DNA from: Bradyrhizobium macuxiense
GTDB lineage: Bacteria; Pseudomonadota; Alphaproteobacteria; Rhizobiales; Xanthobacteraceae
Assembly (NCBI RefSeq): GCF_001542415.1
Contig: NZ_LNCU01000080.1
Location: 17,218 to 74,855 of the forward strand
Direction: 5' to 3'
Length of the DNA stretch: 57,638 bases
Shown here: one piece after another, positions 1 to 9,090 of the stretch
Layout: every line of letters starts with the position of its first letter
Numbering within the stretch: the first letter of the stretch is position 1
Notes under the pieces: generated by a model
Database searches by the model: none
What the model saw: the letters and a program-made list of their open reading frames with translations, nothing else
Told to the model about the DNA's origin: nothing
Program-made: the position numbers and the translations under genes

Positions 1-2
1 CG

Positions 3-1091
3 CTCGGCGGCGAGGATGTCCCGCTGGTGCCGGCGCCGCCAAAGCCTGCTCCCGCCGTCGCCGCAGCTGCTGCGCCGGTGCCCCCAGCGCAGTCCGATGT
101 GCGCCGCGACTATGAGCTTGCGCTGCAGATCGGCAACAAGAGCGCGATGAACGCCTTCCTCGCTCAGTATCCCAGCGGCTACTACGCAAACCTCGCCAGG
201 TTGCAGCTCGAGAAGTTCGCGGCCGAAGAGACGCGCGTCGCCGCCACCGAGAAGGCGCGGCTTGCCGAGCAGGAGCGCGCGCGGCTGGTCGCCGAGGGCG
301 CGCAGACAGCGCAGCAGGCAAAGGCCGAGGCGGATGCCAAGGCGGCCGAGCAGGCGCGCCTCGCGGCGGAACAGGCCAAGCAACTCGCCCAGGATCAGGC
401 CGCCGCCGCCGAGCAGAAGCGGCTCGCCGCGGAAACGGCGCCGGCCGCGCCTGCGCCGCCGGCTGCGCCCGTGTCCGATGAAAAGACCACGACCGTGGCT
501 GCGCTGACCACGGGATCACCACAGGCCGACGTCACCAAATCGGTGCAGACCGAATTGCGCCGCGTCGGCTGCCTGGCCGGCGCGGTCGATGGCGATTGGA
601 ACGCGGCCTCGCAGCGCTCGCTGACACTGTTCAACCGCTATGCCGGCACCAAGCTCGACATCAAGACCGCGAGTGTCGATACGCTCGATGCGATCAAGCT
701 GAAGCCGTCCCGGGTCTGCCCGCTGGTCTGCGAGCACGGCTTCAGGGCCGATGGTGACCGCTGCAGCAGGATCGTGTGCGCCGAAGGCTCGTTCCTCAAC
801 GACGACAATGAATGCGAGAAGCGGCGTGAGAAGAGGCCGGTTGCCAAGCGCGATACGGATGACCGGCCGTCGCGGCGCGAGCGTGAACGCGCGTTCCGTC
901 CGGAGCGCGAACCGTCGATCCCATCAGCCGCCAACCCGCGCCCGCAGGGCCGTGCGAGGGCGGAGAGCGGCAGTGGCCAGATCATGTGCGATGCCTATCT
1001 GTGCCGCCCGGTCAGGCATGGCTGTCACCTCGAATACCGCGGCGGTGGCGGCCCCGGTCTCGGCGTCGGCAATGTCGAGGTCTGCAACTAA
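3..1091 (+). CDS. C-terminal part of a caspase-like / SEL-type exported protein (5' partial)
   Basis: The frame is open to the left window edge, so the true start lies outside. A GTG at 27 is only an internal possibility. The visible part starts with a Pro/Ala linker, then a short helical repeat-like stretch containing FLAQYPSGYYANLARLQLEK, of the kind found after the catalytic domain of bacterial caspase-family proteins. An Ala/Glu/Gln/Lys-rich segment follows (about residues 75-140, probable coiled coil). A peptidoglycan-binding-like motif (about 165-205, VQTELRRVGC then DGDWNAASQ) comes next, and finally a Cys-rich basic tail. No catalytic His-Cys pair is visible here. That this is a caspase-family C-terminus is inferred from recall of such proteins in Bradyrhizobium; the upstream sequence would decide it. 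Confidence 0.6.
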   Translation, partial: LGGEDVPLVPAPPKPAPAVAAAAAPVPPAQSDVRRDYELALQIGNKSAMNAFLAQYPSGYYANLARLQLEKFAAEETRVAATEKARLAEQERARLVAEGAQTAQQAKAEADAKAAEQARLAAEQAKQLAQDQAAAAEQKRLAAETAPAAPAPPAAPVSDEKTTTVAALTTGSPQADVTKSVQTELRRVGCLAGAVDGDWNAASQRSLTLFNRYAGTKLDIKTASVDTLDAIKLKPSRVCPLVCEHGFRADGDRCSRIVCAEGSFLNDDNECEKRREKRPVAKRDTDDRPSRRERERAFRPEREPSIPSAANPRPQGRARAESGSGQIMCDAYLCRPVRHGCHLEYRGGGGPGLGVGNVEVCN

Positions 1092-1130
1092 GGCGGGATG
1101 AGTTTTGGTTGAATCGGCTTGGCGGTCTCG

Positions 1131-1285
1131 GTTCACCTCTCCCCGTTGGGGAGAGGTCGGATTGCGGCTGGCGATGCGAAGCATCGTCCAGTGCAAGCCG
1201 GGTGAGGGCTCTTGCTCTCTCGATAGACCGTAACCCCTCACCCGATTTGCTACGCAAATCGACCTCTCCCAAGGGAGAGGTGAAC
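1131..1285. repeat. Palindromic repeat family A, copy 1
   Basis: The outer arms GTTCACCTCTCCC (from 1131) and GGGAGAGGTGAAC (to 1285) are inverted. Inside are smaller hairpins (1172-1188 with GATGCGAAGCATC, and 1244-1260 with GATTTGCTACGCAAATC). The element fills the convergent gap between the caspase-like gene and the DUF1345 gene. A second copy of the same design lies at 30836-30974. Confidence 0.75.
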
Positions 1286-1355
1286 TTTCGACGGCGTTCC
1301 AGCTCAACCTAATCTCATCAGACTTTAGCGCGACGCCTTCAGGAGAGGCTGGAGG

Positions 1356-2036
1356 CTAGATCACGCTCGCTGCGATGTTCACCATCAACGCCAGCAGCGC
1401 TGTGTTGAACACGAATGAGATGATGCCGTGCACGGTCGCGGTGCGGCGAATGATCTTGTCGGTGATGCCGACATCGGAGACCTGCGCGGTCATGCCGATC
1501 ACGAACGAGAAGTAGACGAAGTCCCAATAGTCGGCGTCGGCACGCTCGTCGCCGCTTGGAAACTGCAGGCCGCCGGGCGTCTTGCCGCGATAGAAGTCAT
1601 GGGCGTAATGCAGCGAGAATGCGGTGTGAACCACCGTCCATGACAGGGCGATAGTAACGACTGCAATGGCCAGAGCCGTTGGATTGTCCTTCGCCGCGCC
1701 GAGTTCGGAGACGATGGCGGCCAGACTGGCGAACGCGCCAAGGGCCGTCAGCAGCAGGATCAGGAAGCGCCCGTCGTCCTGCACGATCGCATTGCGCTTG
1801 ATGTGGCCGATATCACAGCGCAGCATCATCACATAAGCGAGCACGAGATAGAGTGCGGCAAAGGCGTCCCAGCCGGCGAGCAGGCGCGTCACGGTGTGCG
1901 CCGATCCCGGCGCCAGCAGCGCCACCAGGATGCCGAACAGGATCGAGACGAACGTGCGCGGCCGGCCCACGATCACGCGGACCGGCATCGGCAGCTTGCG
2001 GAAACGAACAAGGCGCGCTTCGAACTCCCTGCTCAT
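1356..2036 (-). CDS. DUF1345 family integral membrane protein
   Basis: This 226-residue protein has about five hydrophobic segments: FVSILFGILVALLAPG, AFAALYLVLAYVMM, FLILLLTALGAFASLAAIV, ALAIAVVTIALSWTVVHTAF and a C-terminal one. The motifs HTAFSLHYAHDFYR and DFVYFSFVIGMTAQVSDV are characteristic of the DUF1345 family, whose function is unknown. It starts 18 bases downstream of the ispA stop on the same strand, so the two are probably co-transcribed, ispA first. The family call is good; no biochemical role can be given. Confidence 0.85.
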   Translation of the reverse strand: MSREFEARLVRFRKLPMPVRVIVGRPRTFVSILFGILVALLAPGSAHTVTRLLAGWDAFAALYLVLAYVMMLRCDIGHIKRNAIVQDDGRFLILLLTALGAFASLAAIVSELGAAKDNPTALAIAVVTIALSWTVVHTAFSLHYAHDFYRGKTPGGLQFPSGDERADADYWDFVYFSFVIGMTAQVSDVGITDKIIRRTATVHGIISFVFNTALLALMVNIAASVI

Positions 2037-2054
2037 TTCGCGCGTCGCATCCGG

Positions 2055-2975
2055 CTAGTTCTTGCGCTCGGCGACGAAGCGCGAGGTCGCCCGCAGCACG
2101 TCGCCCCGCACGCCGAAGATCGATAGCGCGGCGTCGGCACGCGCGAGCAGGTCGCGCACGCGCTGTTTCGCGCCGTCGATGCCGAGCTGGGTGACGAAGG
2201 TGGTCTTGCCGAGCGCCGCATCCGCGCCGGCCGGCTTGCCGAGCGCCGCCGCGTCGCCTTCGACGTCGAGCAAATCGTCGGCGATCTGGAAGGCCTCGCC
2301 CAGCGCCTTGCCGTAATCGTCGAGCGCCTGGTACTCCTTCTGCGAGGATTGGCCGAGGATGGCGCCGGCGATGCAACCGAAGCGCAGCAGCGCGCCGGTC
2401 TTCATCTGCTGCAGGCGGGCGACGTCGACCGGCTCGCGATCGCCGAAGCGGCCTTCGCCGGCGAGGTCGAGGATCTGGCCGCCGGCCATGCCGCCGACGC
2501 CGGAGGCGCGCGCCAGCGCGCGGGTCAGCAGCAGGCGGACATTGGCGTCCTTGTGGACAGCGTCGCGGGTGATGATGTCGAAGGCAATCGTCAGCAGCGC
2601 GTCGCCGGCGAGGATCGCGGTGGCGTCATCATAGGCCTTGTGCAGGGTGGGGCGGCCACGGCGCAGGTCGGAATTGTCCATCGCCGGCAGATCGTCGTGG
2701 ATCAGCGAATAGCAATGGATGCATTCGAGCGCAGCGCCAGCCATCAGGGCGGATTCCCTGGGCACGCCGAACACGGCCGCGCTCTCGACCACCAGGAACG
2801 GGCGGAGCCGCTTGCCACCGCCGAGGCTGGAATAGCGCATCGCTTCGATCAGGCGCTTCGGGCGCACGATCTCGTCCGATTCGGTCGCGTCGGACAGCAA
2901 TTTCGCGAGCAGGGCTTCGGTATCCTCCGCGGTCTGGTCCAGCCGCTTGGTAAACTCTGCAGTACCGGTCGTCAT
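2055..2975 (-). CDS. ispA: Polyprenyl synthetase (farnesyl diphosphate synthase type)
   Basis: Trans-prenyltransferase that condenses isopentenyl diphosphate with allylic diphosphates, giving farnesyl (possibly geranylgeranyl) diphosphate for hopanoids, quinone tails and undecaprenyl phosphate. Both aspartate-rich motifs are present: DDLPAMD (first, in IHDDLPAMD) and DDLLD (second), with GGKRLRP near the N-terminus for diphosphate binding. The reading frame extends to 3041, but I chose the ATG at 2975 because GGAG (2985-2988 on the + strand as CTCC) sits 9 bases upstream. This gives 306 residues, the usual length. It diverges from mtgA and is followed closely by the DUF1345 gene. Confidence 0.9.
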   Translation of the reverse strand: MTTGTAEFTKRLDQTAEDTEALLAKLLSDATESDEIVRPKRLIEAMRYSSLGGGKRLRPFLVVESAAVFGVPRESALMAGAALECIHCYSLIHDDLPAMDNSDLRRGRPTLHKAYDDATAILAGDALLTIAFDIITRDAVHKDANVRLLLTRALARASGVGGMAGGQILDLAGEGRFGDREPVDVARLQQMKTGALLRFGCIAGAILGQSSQKEYQALDDYGKALGEAFQIADDLLDVEGDAAALGKPAGADAALGKTTFVTQLGIDGAKQRVRDLLARADAALSIFGVRGDVLRATSRFVAERKN

Positions 2976-3158
2976 TAAGAATTGCTCCAGATCGATTTTC
3001 GGCCGGACAATCGTTGATGGCACCGGCTTCGTCAATTCCACCCTGCGACGGAATGCGCCTTAAAAGTGCTGGAAAAACCGTGAATTATCACACAGACGTC
3101 AGGTTGCGCCGGCCATGTTCTGGCGGGTGCGGGCCCCGTCCGAGCCGGAACCTCCGTT

Positions 3159-3830
3159 TTGCGCATCGTCCGAATTTTATTGCTGCTTTTGCTGGCCCTG
3201 CTGTTGCTGCCATATCTGGTGACGCCGTTCTACCGCACCGGCCACCCGGTCTCGGCGCTGATGGCGTGGCGGACTCTGAAGGGCGCCCCGGTCACCCGGC
3301 ATTGGATCGATTTCGGTACGATTTCGCCTTATCTACCGCGGTCCGTGGTCGGCTCCGAAGACGCCCATTTCTGCACCCATCGCGGGGTCGATTGGGGGGC
3401 ACTGCGCGAGGTGATCGACGACGCCGAGGACGGCGAGGCGGCGCGCGGCGGATCGACCATCACCCAGCAGGTCGCCAAGAACCTGTTCCTCTGGTCCGGG
3501 CGCAGCATGATCCGCAAGGGCTTGGAATTGCCGCTGGCGCTCTGGATCGATTTCGTTCTGCCCAAGCAGCGGATCCTGGAGATCTACCTCAACATCGCCG
3601 AAATGGGCCCGTCCGGGCAGTTCGGGGCCGAAGCCGGGGCCCAATATGCCTTCGGGCGGTCCGCCGCAGCGCTGTCACCGCGGGAAGCGGCGCTCTTGGC
3701 GGCGATCCTGCCGAATCCGGTCAAACGGAGCGCGCGGAACCCGGGTCCGGGGGTGCGCCGGCTGTCCGGCACCTACATGGCCCGGGCCAACCACGTCAGC
3801 CGCTGCTGGCGTGAAAATCGCGGATCCTGA
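3159..3830 (+). CDS. mtgA: Monofunctional biosynthetic peptidoglycan transglycosylase
   Basis: Polymerises lipid II into glycan strands at the periplasmic face of the inner membrane. One N-terminal membrane anchor (residues 3-22, Leu-rich) is followed by a GT51 domain. Motif 1 [16 protein letters not shown] contains the catalytic Glu (usually EDxxFxxHxGxD), motif 2 is [16 protein letters not shown], and motif 3 [15 protein letters not shown] contains the second Glu region. The length of 223 residues is typical for MtgA and there is no transpeptidase domain. The start is uncertain: TTG at 3159 begins right at the anchor, but the frame is open upstream and no strong ribosome binding site decides it. 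Confidence 0.9.
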   Translation: MRIVRILLLLLLALLLLPYLVTPFYRTGHPVSALMAWRTLKGAPVTRHWIDFGTISPYLPRSVVGSEDAHFCTHRGVDWGALREVIDDAEDGEAARGGSTITQQVAKNLFLWSGRSMIRKGLELPLALWIDFVLPKQRILEIYLNIAEMGPSGQFGAEAGAQYAFGRSAAALSPREAALLAAILPNPVKRSARNPGPGVRRLSGTYMARANHVSRCWRENRGS

Positions 3831-3989
3831 GCTGATTTCAGGCGCATTTTGCTCCTCGGGACCCTAGATTTACGTTGGCCCTTCCTCTATAAGCGCGGCC
3901 TTACCGGCATCGCAGCTGGCGCTTTGAAGCGCTGTGCGCTCGTCCCCATTTCGGACGATGCCTCCGCAACACCCCTAGAGGACACCGTC

Positions 3990-4175
3990 ATGGCCGTTCC
4001 CAGAAGAAAAACCTCGCCGTCGCGCCGTGGCATGCGCCGTTCGGCCGATGCGATCAAGACCCCGACCTATGTCGAGGACAAGGACTCCGGTGAACTGCGC
4101 CGTCCGCACCATCTCGACCTGAAGACCGGCATGTATAAGGGCCGCCAGGTCCTGAAGGCCAAGAAAGAGTCCTGA
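3990..4175 (+). CDS. rpmF: 50S ribosomal protein L32
   Basis: A 61-residue protein beginning [18 protein letters not shown], the conserved L32 N-terminus, and ending in a basic Lys-rich tail. It is a structural protein of the large ribosomal subunit. As in many alphaproteobacterial L32 proteins, no CxxC zinc knuckle is visible. The frame is open further upstream to 3849, but the ATG at 3990 is clearly right: homology begins there and AGAGGA lies at 3977-3982. Confidence 0.95.
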   Translation: MAVPRRKTSPSRRGMRRSADAIKTPTYVEDKDSGELRRPHHLDLKTGMYKGRQVLKAKKES

Positions 4176-4316
4176 TCGGACCTTCGGCGTGCGCCGCTAA
4201 CGAAGCGATGCTGCGCCTGAATTCGGCCAACGAGTGCGGTCAAGACGGGCGCGTCTGCGGCGAAGCCAAGGCATCGCCGCATTGCATGATTCTCCCTGAA
4301 TAAGGCGCAAGCCCCG

Positions 4317-4994
4317 ATGGTCGGTTTCCCGCTGCTCCTCATTCCGCTCGCCGTCTACAACATCATCGCCTTCCTGATGCCCGGCGTGTCCTTCACGGAT
4401 CCGCTGATCAAGCTGACATTGATGTCGGGCGAAGTCTGGCAGATCACGCTGAGCGACATGTTGCTCGCCGCCGGCGTGCTGCTGTTGCTGCTCGAGGTCA
4501 TCAAGGGCGCGCGTCCCGGCGCGAAATATCTCACCGATCATCTGCTGTCGCTGATCGTGTTCGGCGCCGCGGCTGCAGAATTCGTGCTCTGGCCGAAATT
4601 CGGCACCTCGACCTATTTCCTGCTCGCGCTGCTTGCGCTGGTCGATTTCATCTCGGGAATTGCGCTGCGCACCCGCCGCCGCGCCGTGGCCGTGCTGGCG
4701 ACGCAGAGCGCCCGCGTGAACCGGTATGATGAGCCCGCGGCTAGGGAGACGCCGCAACCCCAGCCCGCCGCGCCGGCGCCCGCTGCTGCAGCACCGCCTG
4801 CCGTTGCGCCGGCCCCCGCTGCAAATGCGCCAGCAACATCTGCACCCGCCGCGCCAACGCCGGCCGCGCCGGTTCCGCCGGCGGCATCGGTGGCGGAATC
4901 CGTGCTGCTCGACCAGGCCGCGCCAAAGCCCGCTGTTGCCTCTCCGGATTTGCAGCCGGGCAGCCATCCGCCGTCGGATACGCCGAAGACCTGA
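4317..4994 (+). CDS. Unknown four-helix membrane protein with Pro/Ala-rich tail
   Basis: Residues 1-125 hold four probable membrane helices: LLLIPLAVYNIIAFLM, LSDMLLAAGVLLLLLEVI, LLSLIVFGAAAAEFVLW and YFLLALLALVDFISGIAL. A short basic stretch (RTRRRAVAV) then leads into about 80 residues that are almost only Pro and Ala, a probable disordered cytoplasmic tail. I do not recognise a named family. It follows rpmF on the same strand after 141 bases. The hydrophobic pattern and codon usage support a real gene. Confidence 0.7.
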   Translation: MVGFPLLLIPLAVYNIIAFLMPGVSFTDPLIKLTLMSGEVWQITLSDMLLAAGVLLLLLEVIKGARPGAKYLTDHLLSLIVFGAAAAEFVLWPKFGTSTYFLLALLALVDFISGIALRTRRRAVAVLATQSARVNRYDEPAARETPQPQPAAPAPAAAAPPAVAPAPAANAPATSAPAAPTPAAPVPPAASVAESVLLDQAAPKPAVASPDLQPGSHPPSDTPKT

Positions 4995-5003
4995 CGTTAA
5001 TCC

Positions 5004-5318
5004 CTAGATGATCTGCCGGGTCCGCCGCGCGACGCTGCGGCGCTCGTTGAGGTGCGGACCGTAGGCGGTCTGCGCATCGGCCAGTGATCCTCGCCGCAGC
5101 ACGCGCGTTTGCGGTTCGTGCTCGGCGGTCGCGATCAGTTGGGTGATGAAAGAGGGGTCGGCATTGACGAGCGGGATCTTCGGCGCCCAATAGGTCGTCG
5201 CGGCAAGCGGCACCAGCGCCCGGCATTCGGCCTTGCGGTCGCTTGTGGCCTCGCCGTCCTGGACTTCCGGTTGATCGATATCGAAAATTGCCAACGGCAT
5301 CCCGCTGAATCGTTGCAT
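5004..5318 (-). CDS. Small conserved-looking protein of unknown function
   Basis: 104 residues, soluble, no membrane segment or signal peptide. The C-terminal half (PSFITQLIATAEHEPQTR through AYGPHLNERRSVARR) resembles small uncharacterised proteins I recall from Bradyrhizobium relatives. Two start codons are possible, ATG at 5318 and ATG at 5300 (the protein then begins MPLAIFDID), and neither has a clear ribosome binding site. It is convergent with the membrane protein ending at 4994. No function is proposed. Confidence 0.6.
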   Translation of the reverse strand: MQRFSGMPLAIFDIDQPEVQDGEATSDRKAECRALVPLAATTYWAPKIPLVNADPSFITQLIATAEHEPQTRVLRRGSLADAQTAYGPHLNERRSVARRTRQII

Positions 5319-5508
5319 TTTGGGACACTGCGTCCCTCAATAATCTCCTTACGGCAAGGGTCATGCCGATCGCGGCCGATCCGTTCCCGGGCATCGCCAA
5401 ATGTGGTTTCCGGATTATTTATCAACTTCACCTAGCGTTGGATTCGCCGGAACCACTATGTTTGAGACGTAGAATCAGCGAGTGCTGTTCCGAATTGAGG
5501 CAAGCCTG

Positions 5509-7200
5509 ATGCCCTCTGTCCCGCCAGCTGCCAGCATCCTCGCCTCGCTCGGCCAGGCGACATTCGCCTGGGATCTCGCGACCGATGCGATCGCCTGGAG
5601 CGACAACGTCGCGGCGGTCTTTCCCGACATCCCCGCGGCGGCGCTTGCCAGCGGCGTGGAGCTTGCGAAGCTGATCGAGCCGTCGCGCACCGTGCGCCGC
5701 GACGCGCTCGGCCAGGCCGCGCCGGCGCAGAGCGGTGAGGTGGTTTCCTACCGGATCGAGTATGGCGTGCGCGCCGTCACCTCCGCGCCCGTGATCTGGG
5801 TCGAGGAAACCGGTTGCTGGTTTGCCGGTGCCGACGGCAGGCCGGTGCGCGCGCAGGGAATCGTTCGCGTCAACAACGAACGCCACGCCCGCGACGAGCA
5901 GCTTCTGAAGCTGTCGCGGCACGATCCGCTGACCAATGAACTCAACCGCACCCATCTGATCGCCTCGCTTGCGGAGACGATCGAGGAGTGCACGCGCTTC
6001 CGCACCTCCTGCGCCTTCATGCTGATCGGCATCGATCATCTGGCGCGGGTCAACGACGCCTTCGGCTTCGACGTCGCGGACGCCGTCATCGCCGAGGTCG
6101 CGAAGCGGATTCGTGCACGGCTGCGCAGCGGCGACATGCTCGGCCGTTTCTCCGGCAACAAATTCGGCCTGATCCTGCGCAATTGCACGGTCGACGACAC
6201 CAACGTCGCGACCGAACGATTCCTGGCCGCGGTCCGCGACGAGGTGGTGCCGACCCGATCCGGCCCGGTGTCGGTGACGGCCTCGATCGGCGCCGTCACC
6301 ATCCCGCGCCATGCGAGGTCGGCGGAGGAGGCGGTCAATCGCGCCCAGGAGACGCTGGACGCCGCCAAGAGCCGCCGCGCCGGGTCGTTCGCGTTGTGGA
6401 AGCCGAATGTCGAGCGCGACGCCCAGCGCCGCGTCAACATCCGAGTCACCGACGAGATCGTCACCGCGCTGAACGAGCGGCGAATCGTGATCGGCTTCGA
6501 GCCCGTCGTCGATGCGCGCTCGCGCCAACCCTCATTTTACGAATGCCTGGTTCGGATGGAGCAGGATGACGGCCGTGCGCTGCTCGCGCCTGATATCGTG
6601 CCGGTCGCCGAGCGGCTCGGTTTGATCCGGCTGGTCGATCACCGTGTGCTGGAGCTTGCGATCTCCGAGCTTGCCGCCGCGCCCGGCGTTCAGCTCAGCC
6701 TCAACATCTCGCCGGATACCACGATGGATCCGGACTGGTGGACCACGATCGAATCGCTGATGCGCGCGCATCCCGGCGTCGGCGAGCGGCTGATCGTCGA
6801 GATCACCGAGACGGTCGCGATCCAGGATATCGATGACGTCCGGGGCTTCGTCACCCGGCTGAAGAATTTCGGTAGCCGCATCGCGATCGACGATTTCGGC
6901 GCGGGCTACACCTCGTTCCGCAACCTGCGCAAGCTCGGCGTCGATATCGTGAAGATCGACGGCGCCTTCGTGCAGAACATCGTGCACTCGGCCGACGACC
7001 GTGCCTTCGTGCAGACGCTGATCGATCTCGCGCGGCGGCTCGGGATCAAGACCGTCGCCGAATGGGTGCAGGACGAAGAGGCCGCCGTGATGCTGCGCGA
7101 GTGGGGCTGCGATTTCATCCAGGGCCGCCTGATCGGCCTCGCCTCGCCCGAGCGGCCGTGGAGCGCGAACGCCGAGAAGGCCGTGCCCGCTGCGAGCTGA
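5509..7200 (+). CDS. GGDEF-EAL protein, probable c-di-GMP phosphodiesterase with degenerate GGDEF
   Basis: 563 residues. A PAS-like N-terminal segment (about 10-110) is followed by a GGDEF-fold domain (about 130-290) and an EAL domain (about 310-550). The GGDEF signature is SGNKF at residues 215-219, so cyclase activity is unlikely. The EAL domain keeps the expected acidic and metal-site pattern: E345 in ECLVR, the Asn in LSLNIS, EITE, DDFGAG at 461-466, VKIDGAF, and the Gln in FIQGRLIG. One deviation is AEWV where AEGV is usual. I predict breakdown of cyclic di-GMP, with the GGDEF domain possibly a GTP sensor. The start at ATG 5509 is preferred over GTG 5482 because GAGG lies 8 bases upstream. 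Confidence 0.85.
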   Translation: MPSVPPAASILASLGQATFAWDLATDAIAWSDNVAAVFPDIPAAALASGVELAKLIEPSRTVRRDALGQAAPAQSGEVVSYRIEYGVRAVTSAPVIWVEETGCWFAGADGRPVRAQGIVRVNNERHARDEQLLKLSRHDPLTNELNRTHLIASLAETIEECTRFRTSCAFMLIGIDHLARVNDAFGFDVADAVIAEVAKRIRARLRSGDMLGRFSGNKFGLILRNCTVDDTNVATERFLAAVRDEVVPTRSGPVSVTASIGAVTIPRHARSAEEAVNRAQETLDAAKSRRAGSFALWKPNVERDAQRRVNIRVTDEIVTALNERRIVIGFEPVVDARSRQPSFYECLVRMEQDDGRALLAPDIVPVAERLGLIRLVDHRVLELAISELAAAPGVQLSLNISPDTTMDPDWWTTIESLMRAHPGVGERLIVEITETVAIQDIDDVRGFVTRLKNFGSRIAIDDFGAGYTSFRNLRKLGVDIVKIDGAFVQNIVHSADDRAFVQTLIDLARRLGIKTVAEWVQDEEAAVMLREWGCDFIQGRLIGLASPERPWSANAEKAVPAAS

Positions 7201-7250
7201 AGCGCGACGAAGCTCCAAGCTGATCTCGTCGCGCTCACGTCGCCCGTTCG

Positions 7251-8705
7251 TCAGCTATCGCCGCCGGCGAAGACGTCCTTGCGGATCACGGCATGGACGC
7301 CCCAATTGCCGTCGACCACCTGGGTCACGCCGAAGTCGACGCCGAGCGAGATCAGGGAGATCGCCTCGTCCTCGGTCAGCTTCTTCGTCGTCATCAGGAA
7401 TCGGCGCATTTTGCGGAAGGCATCGCGCAATGCGAGGTCGACCGACGACTTCTTGTAGATGTCGGTCTGCGCGCTGGACCCCAGCTCGCCGAGATAGTTG
7501 GCGTAGCTGAAGCCGTGCACCAGCCATTCGTCCTGGGTCTCGAGCATCGGGTAGTCGAGTGACTCGAGCGCGGTGCCTGCGAGGTCGGCCTTCTTGTGCA
7601 GAATGATCTGGAAGGTCCCGTTGAGCGAGCATTCGATCGCGGTGCCGCACAATTCGGAATCGCCTTGCGAGGCGTGGGAGTCGCCGACCGACAACAGGCC
7701 GCCTTCGACCGCGACGGGGTAGTACATCGTCGCACCCTTGCCGATGCGCCAGTTGTCGATGTTGCCGCCGGTGTAGCTCGGCGGGATGGAATCAACGAAG
7801 TCGGCCTCCTTGGGCGCAAGGCCGATCACGCCGAAATGCGGACGCACCGGGATGCGCACGTTCTTCAGGATGCCGTGGTTCTCCTTGACCGTCGAATGAT
7901 CGACGGGAACGCCGGGATAGTCGATGGTCTTGTGCACCACGCCGAACGGATCGGTCTGCGGCGTCCAGGTGAAATTATAGACGGCCCGCGCCCAATTGCG
8001 TTCGCCGGTGGCGTCGACCTCGTAGATGGTGACGACTTCGCGCGGCTTCGGTTCGGTGAGCAGGTCCTTGTAGTGGAAGCCCCATGATGCGGCGGCGTTG
8101 CTGCCGAATGCCTTGCCTGCATATTTCGGGTTGGCGCTGGGCCGCGGCGCCACGTCGATGATGCGCACTTCGAGTACGTCGCCTTGCTCGGCACCGCGCA
8201 CGAACACCGGCCCGGTGCAGATGTGCACGCCGAGACCTTCGCCGGCGCCACGCCCGAAGAGCGAAGCATCCATCGGGCCGGCGCCGCGCCGGTTGACGCC
8301 CTTCTTGTCCTTGGTCCAGAGGTACACGCTCTCGACGCCGGGGTCGCCCTTGACCATGCGCTCGGCATCGTCATTGGCATGGTGCGTCAGCGCCTCGATC
8401 GTGATGAAGTCGCCGGAATCGATCTCGACCTGAGGCTTTAGCGTCTTGCTGAAATAGCCCCAATGCACGGTGTCGGCATTCGCCGGCAGGTGGTGATAGG
8501 AGCGCTGCGCAGGCTGATGCTTCTCCGCCGCGGCCGCCATCTTCGGCGTTACCAGCGAGATGCCGCCGGCAGTCATTGCGGCGGCGCCACCGGCCGCCGC
8601 AAAGCTCGAGCGCAGGAACGAACGGCGTTCCCGGTCGAGCGTGTCCTTGAATTGTCGATGATGCAGTTCGAAGTCCGGGCAGTTCTTATCGTCGCCAGCA
8701 CACAT
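7251..8705 (-). CDS. Tat-exported acetamidase/formamidase family protein
   Basis: Hydrolase of the FmdA/AmdA family, which releases ammonia from formamide or short amides. 484 residues from ATG 8705, chosen because AGGAG lies just upstream (frame open to 8783). A twin-arginine signal is present: R27-R28 in RRSFLR followed by an Ala/Gly-rich hydrophobic stretch, so the folded enzyme should reach the periplasm, which is unusual for this family. Family hallmarks are RRGAGPMDASLFGRGAGEG, HICTGPVFVRGAEQGDVLEV, FGSNAAASWGF and GDSHASQGDSELCGTAIE. It is divergent from the regulator-enzyme fusion at 9091, whose enzyme domain is a close paralogue. The substrate is not shown by the sequence. Confidence 0.85.
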   Translation of the reverse strand: MCAGDDKNCPDFELHHRQFKDTLDRERRSFLRSSFAAAGGAAAMTAGGISLVTPKMAAAAEKHQPAQRSYHHLPANADTVHWGYFSKTLKPQVEIDSGDFITIEALTHHANDDAERMVKGDPGVESVYLWTKDKKGVNRRGAGPMDASLFGRGAGEGLGVHICTGPVFVRGAEQGDVLEVRIIDVAPRPSANPKYAGKAFGSNAAASWGFHYKDLLTEPKPREVVTIYEVDATGERNWARAVYNFTWTPQTDPFGVVHKTIDYPGVPVDHSTVKENHGILKNVRIPVRPHFGVIGLAPKEADFVDSIPPSYTGGNIDNWRIGKGATMYYPVAVEGGLLSVGDSHASQGDSELCGTAIECSLNGTFQIILHKKADLAGTALESLDYPMLETQDEWLVHGFSYANYLGELGSSAQTDIYKKSSVDLALRDAFRKMRRFLMTTKKLTEDEAISLISLGVDFGVTQVVDGNWGVHAVIRKDVFAGGDS

Positions 8706-9090
8706 CTCGCTCTCCTGCGGTTCGATGAGTGCTTGCGAGACTGCCGCGCACGGCGCGGCTTCGACATGACCACGCGCGCCCAATAATTTGCCGGCAGCAT
8801 GCTTTCATTGCTGCGCACAACGCGCTGTGGCGTGCAGCGCAAAGCGCTGGCGATAGCTGGGTTGGCATCGCAGTACGGCCGCCGTGGTCAAGATTTTGGG
8901 CGTATTCGCGCAAATCCGGCAGCGTCCGTTTGCGGGCGGCCCATCGTCAGCCGGAGATCGTCGCGGCGTCTTGCACGAATGCTGGGCATTGTGTGCTGCT
9001 GCAACACGCTTGCCGCCTCACTGCAATCGGTGCACGCTGCTTTCACGGCCATGTGACTTGAAGACCGCGGTGCGACGGCCTGGAGGGGTG
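8706..9090. promoter_or_regulatory. Divergent intergenic region between the two formamidase-family genes
   Basis: 385 bases containing both 5' ends. GGAGGGG at 9082-9088 precedes ATG 9091, and AGGAG lies upstream of the minus-strand ATG at 8705. The region must hold both promoters and, by analogy with other AraC-type pairs, the operator for the fusion protein. I could not pick out a convincing direct-repeat operator by eye. The frame of the fusion gene is open back to 8884, but that stretch reads as non-conserved Cys/Pro-rich sequence. Confidence 0.5.

Noticed and set aside
8884..9090. N-terminal extension of the AraC-formamidase fusion
   Set aside because: The frame is open, but the 69 extra residues are Cys/Pro/Arg-rich without structure, and GGAGGGG directly precedes ATG 9091.
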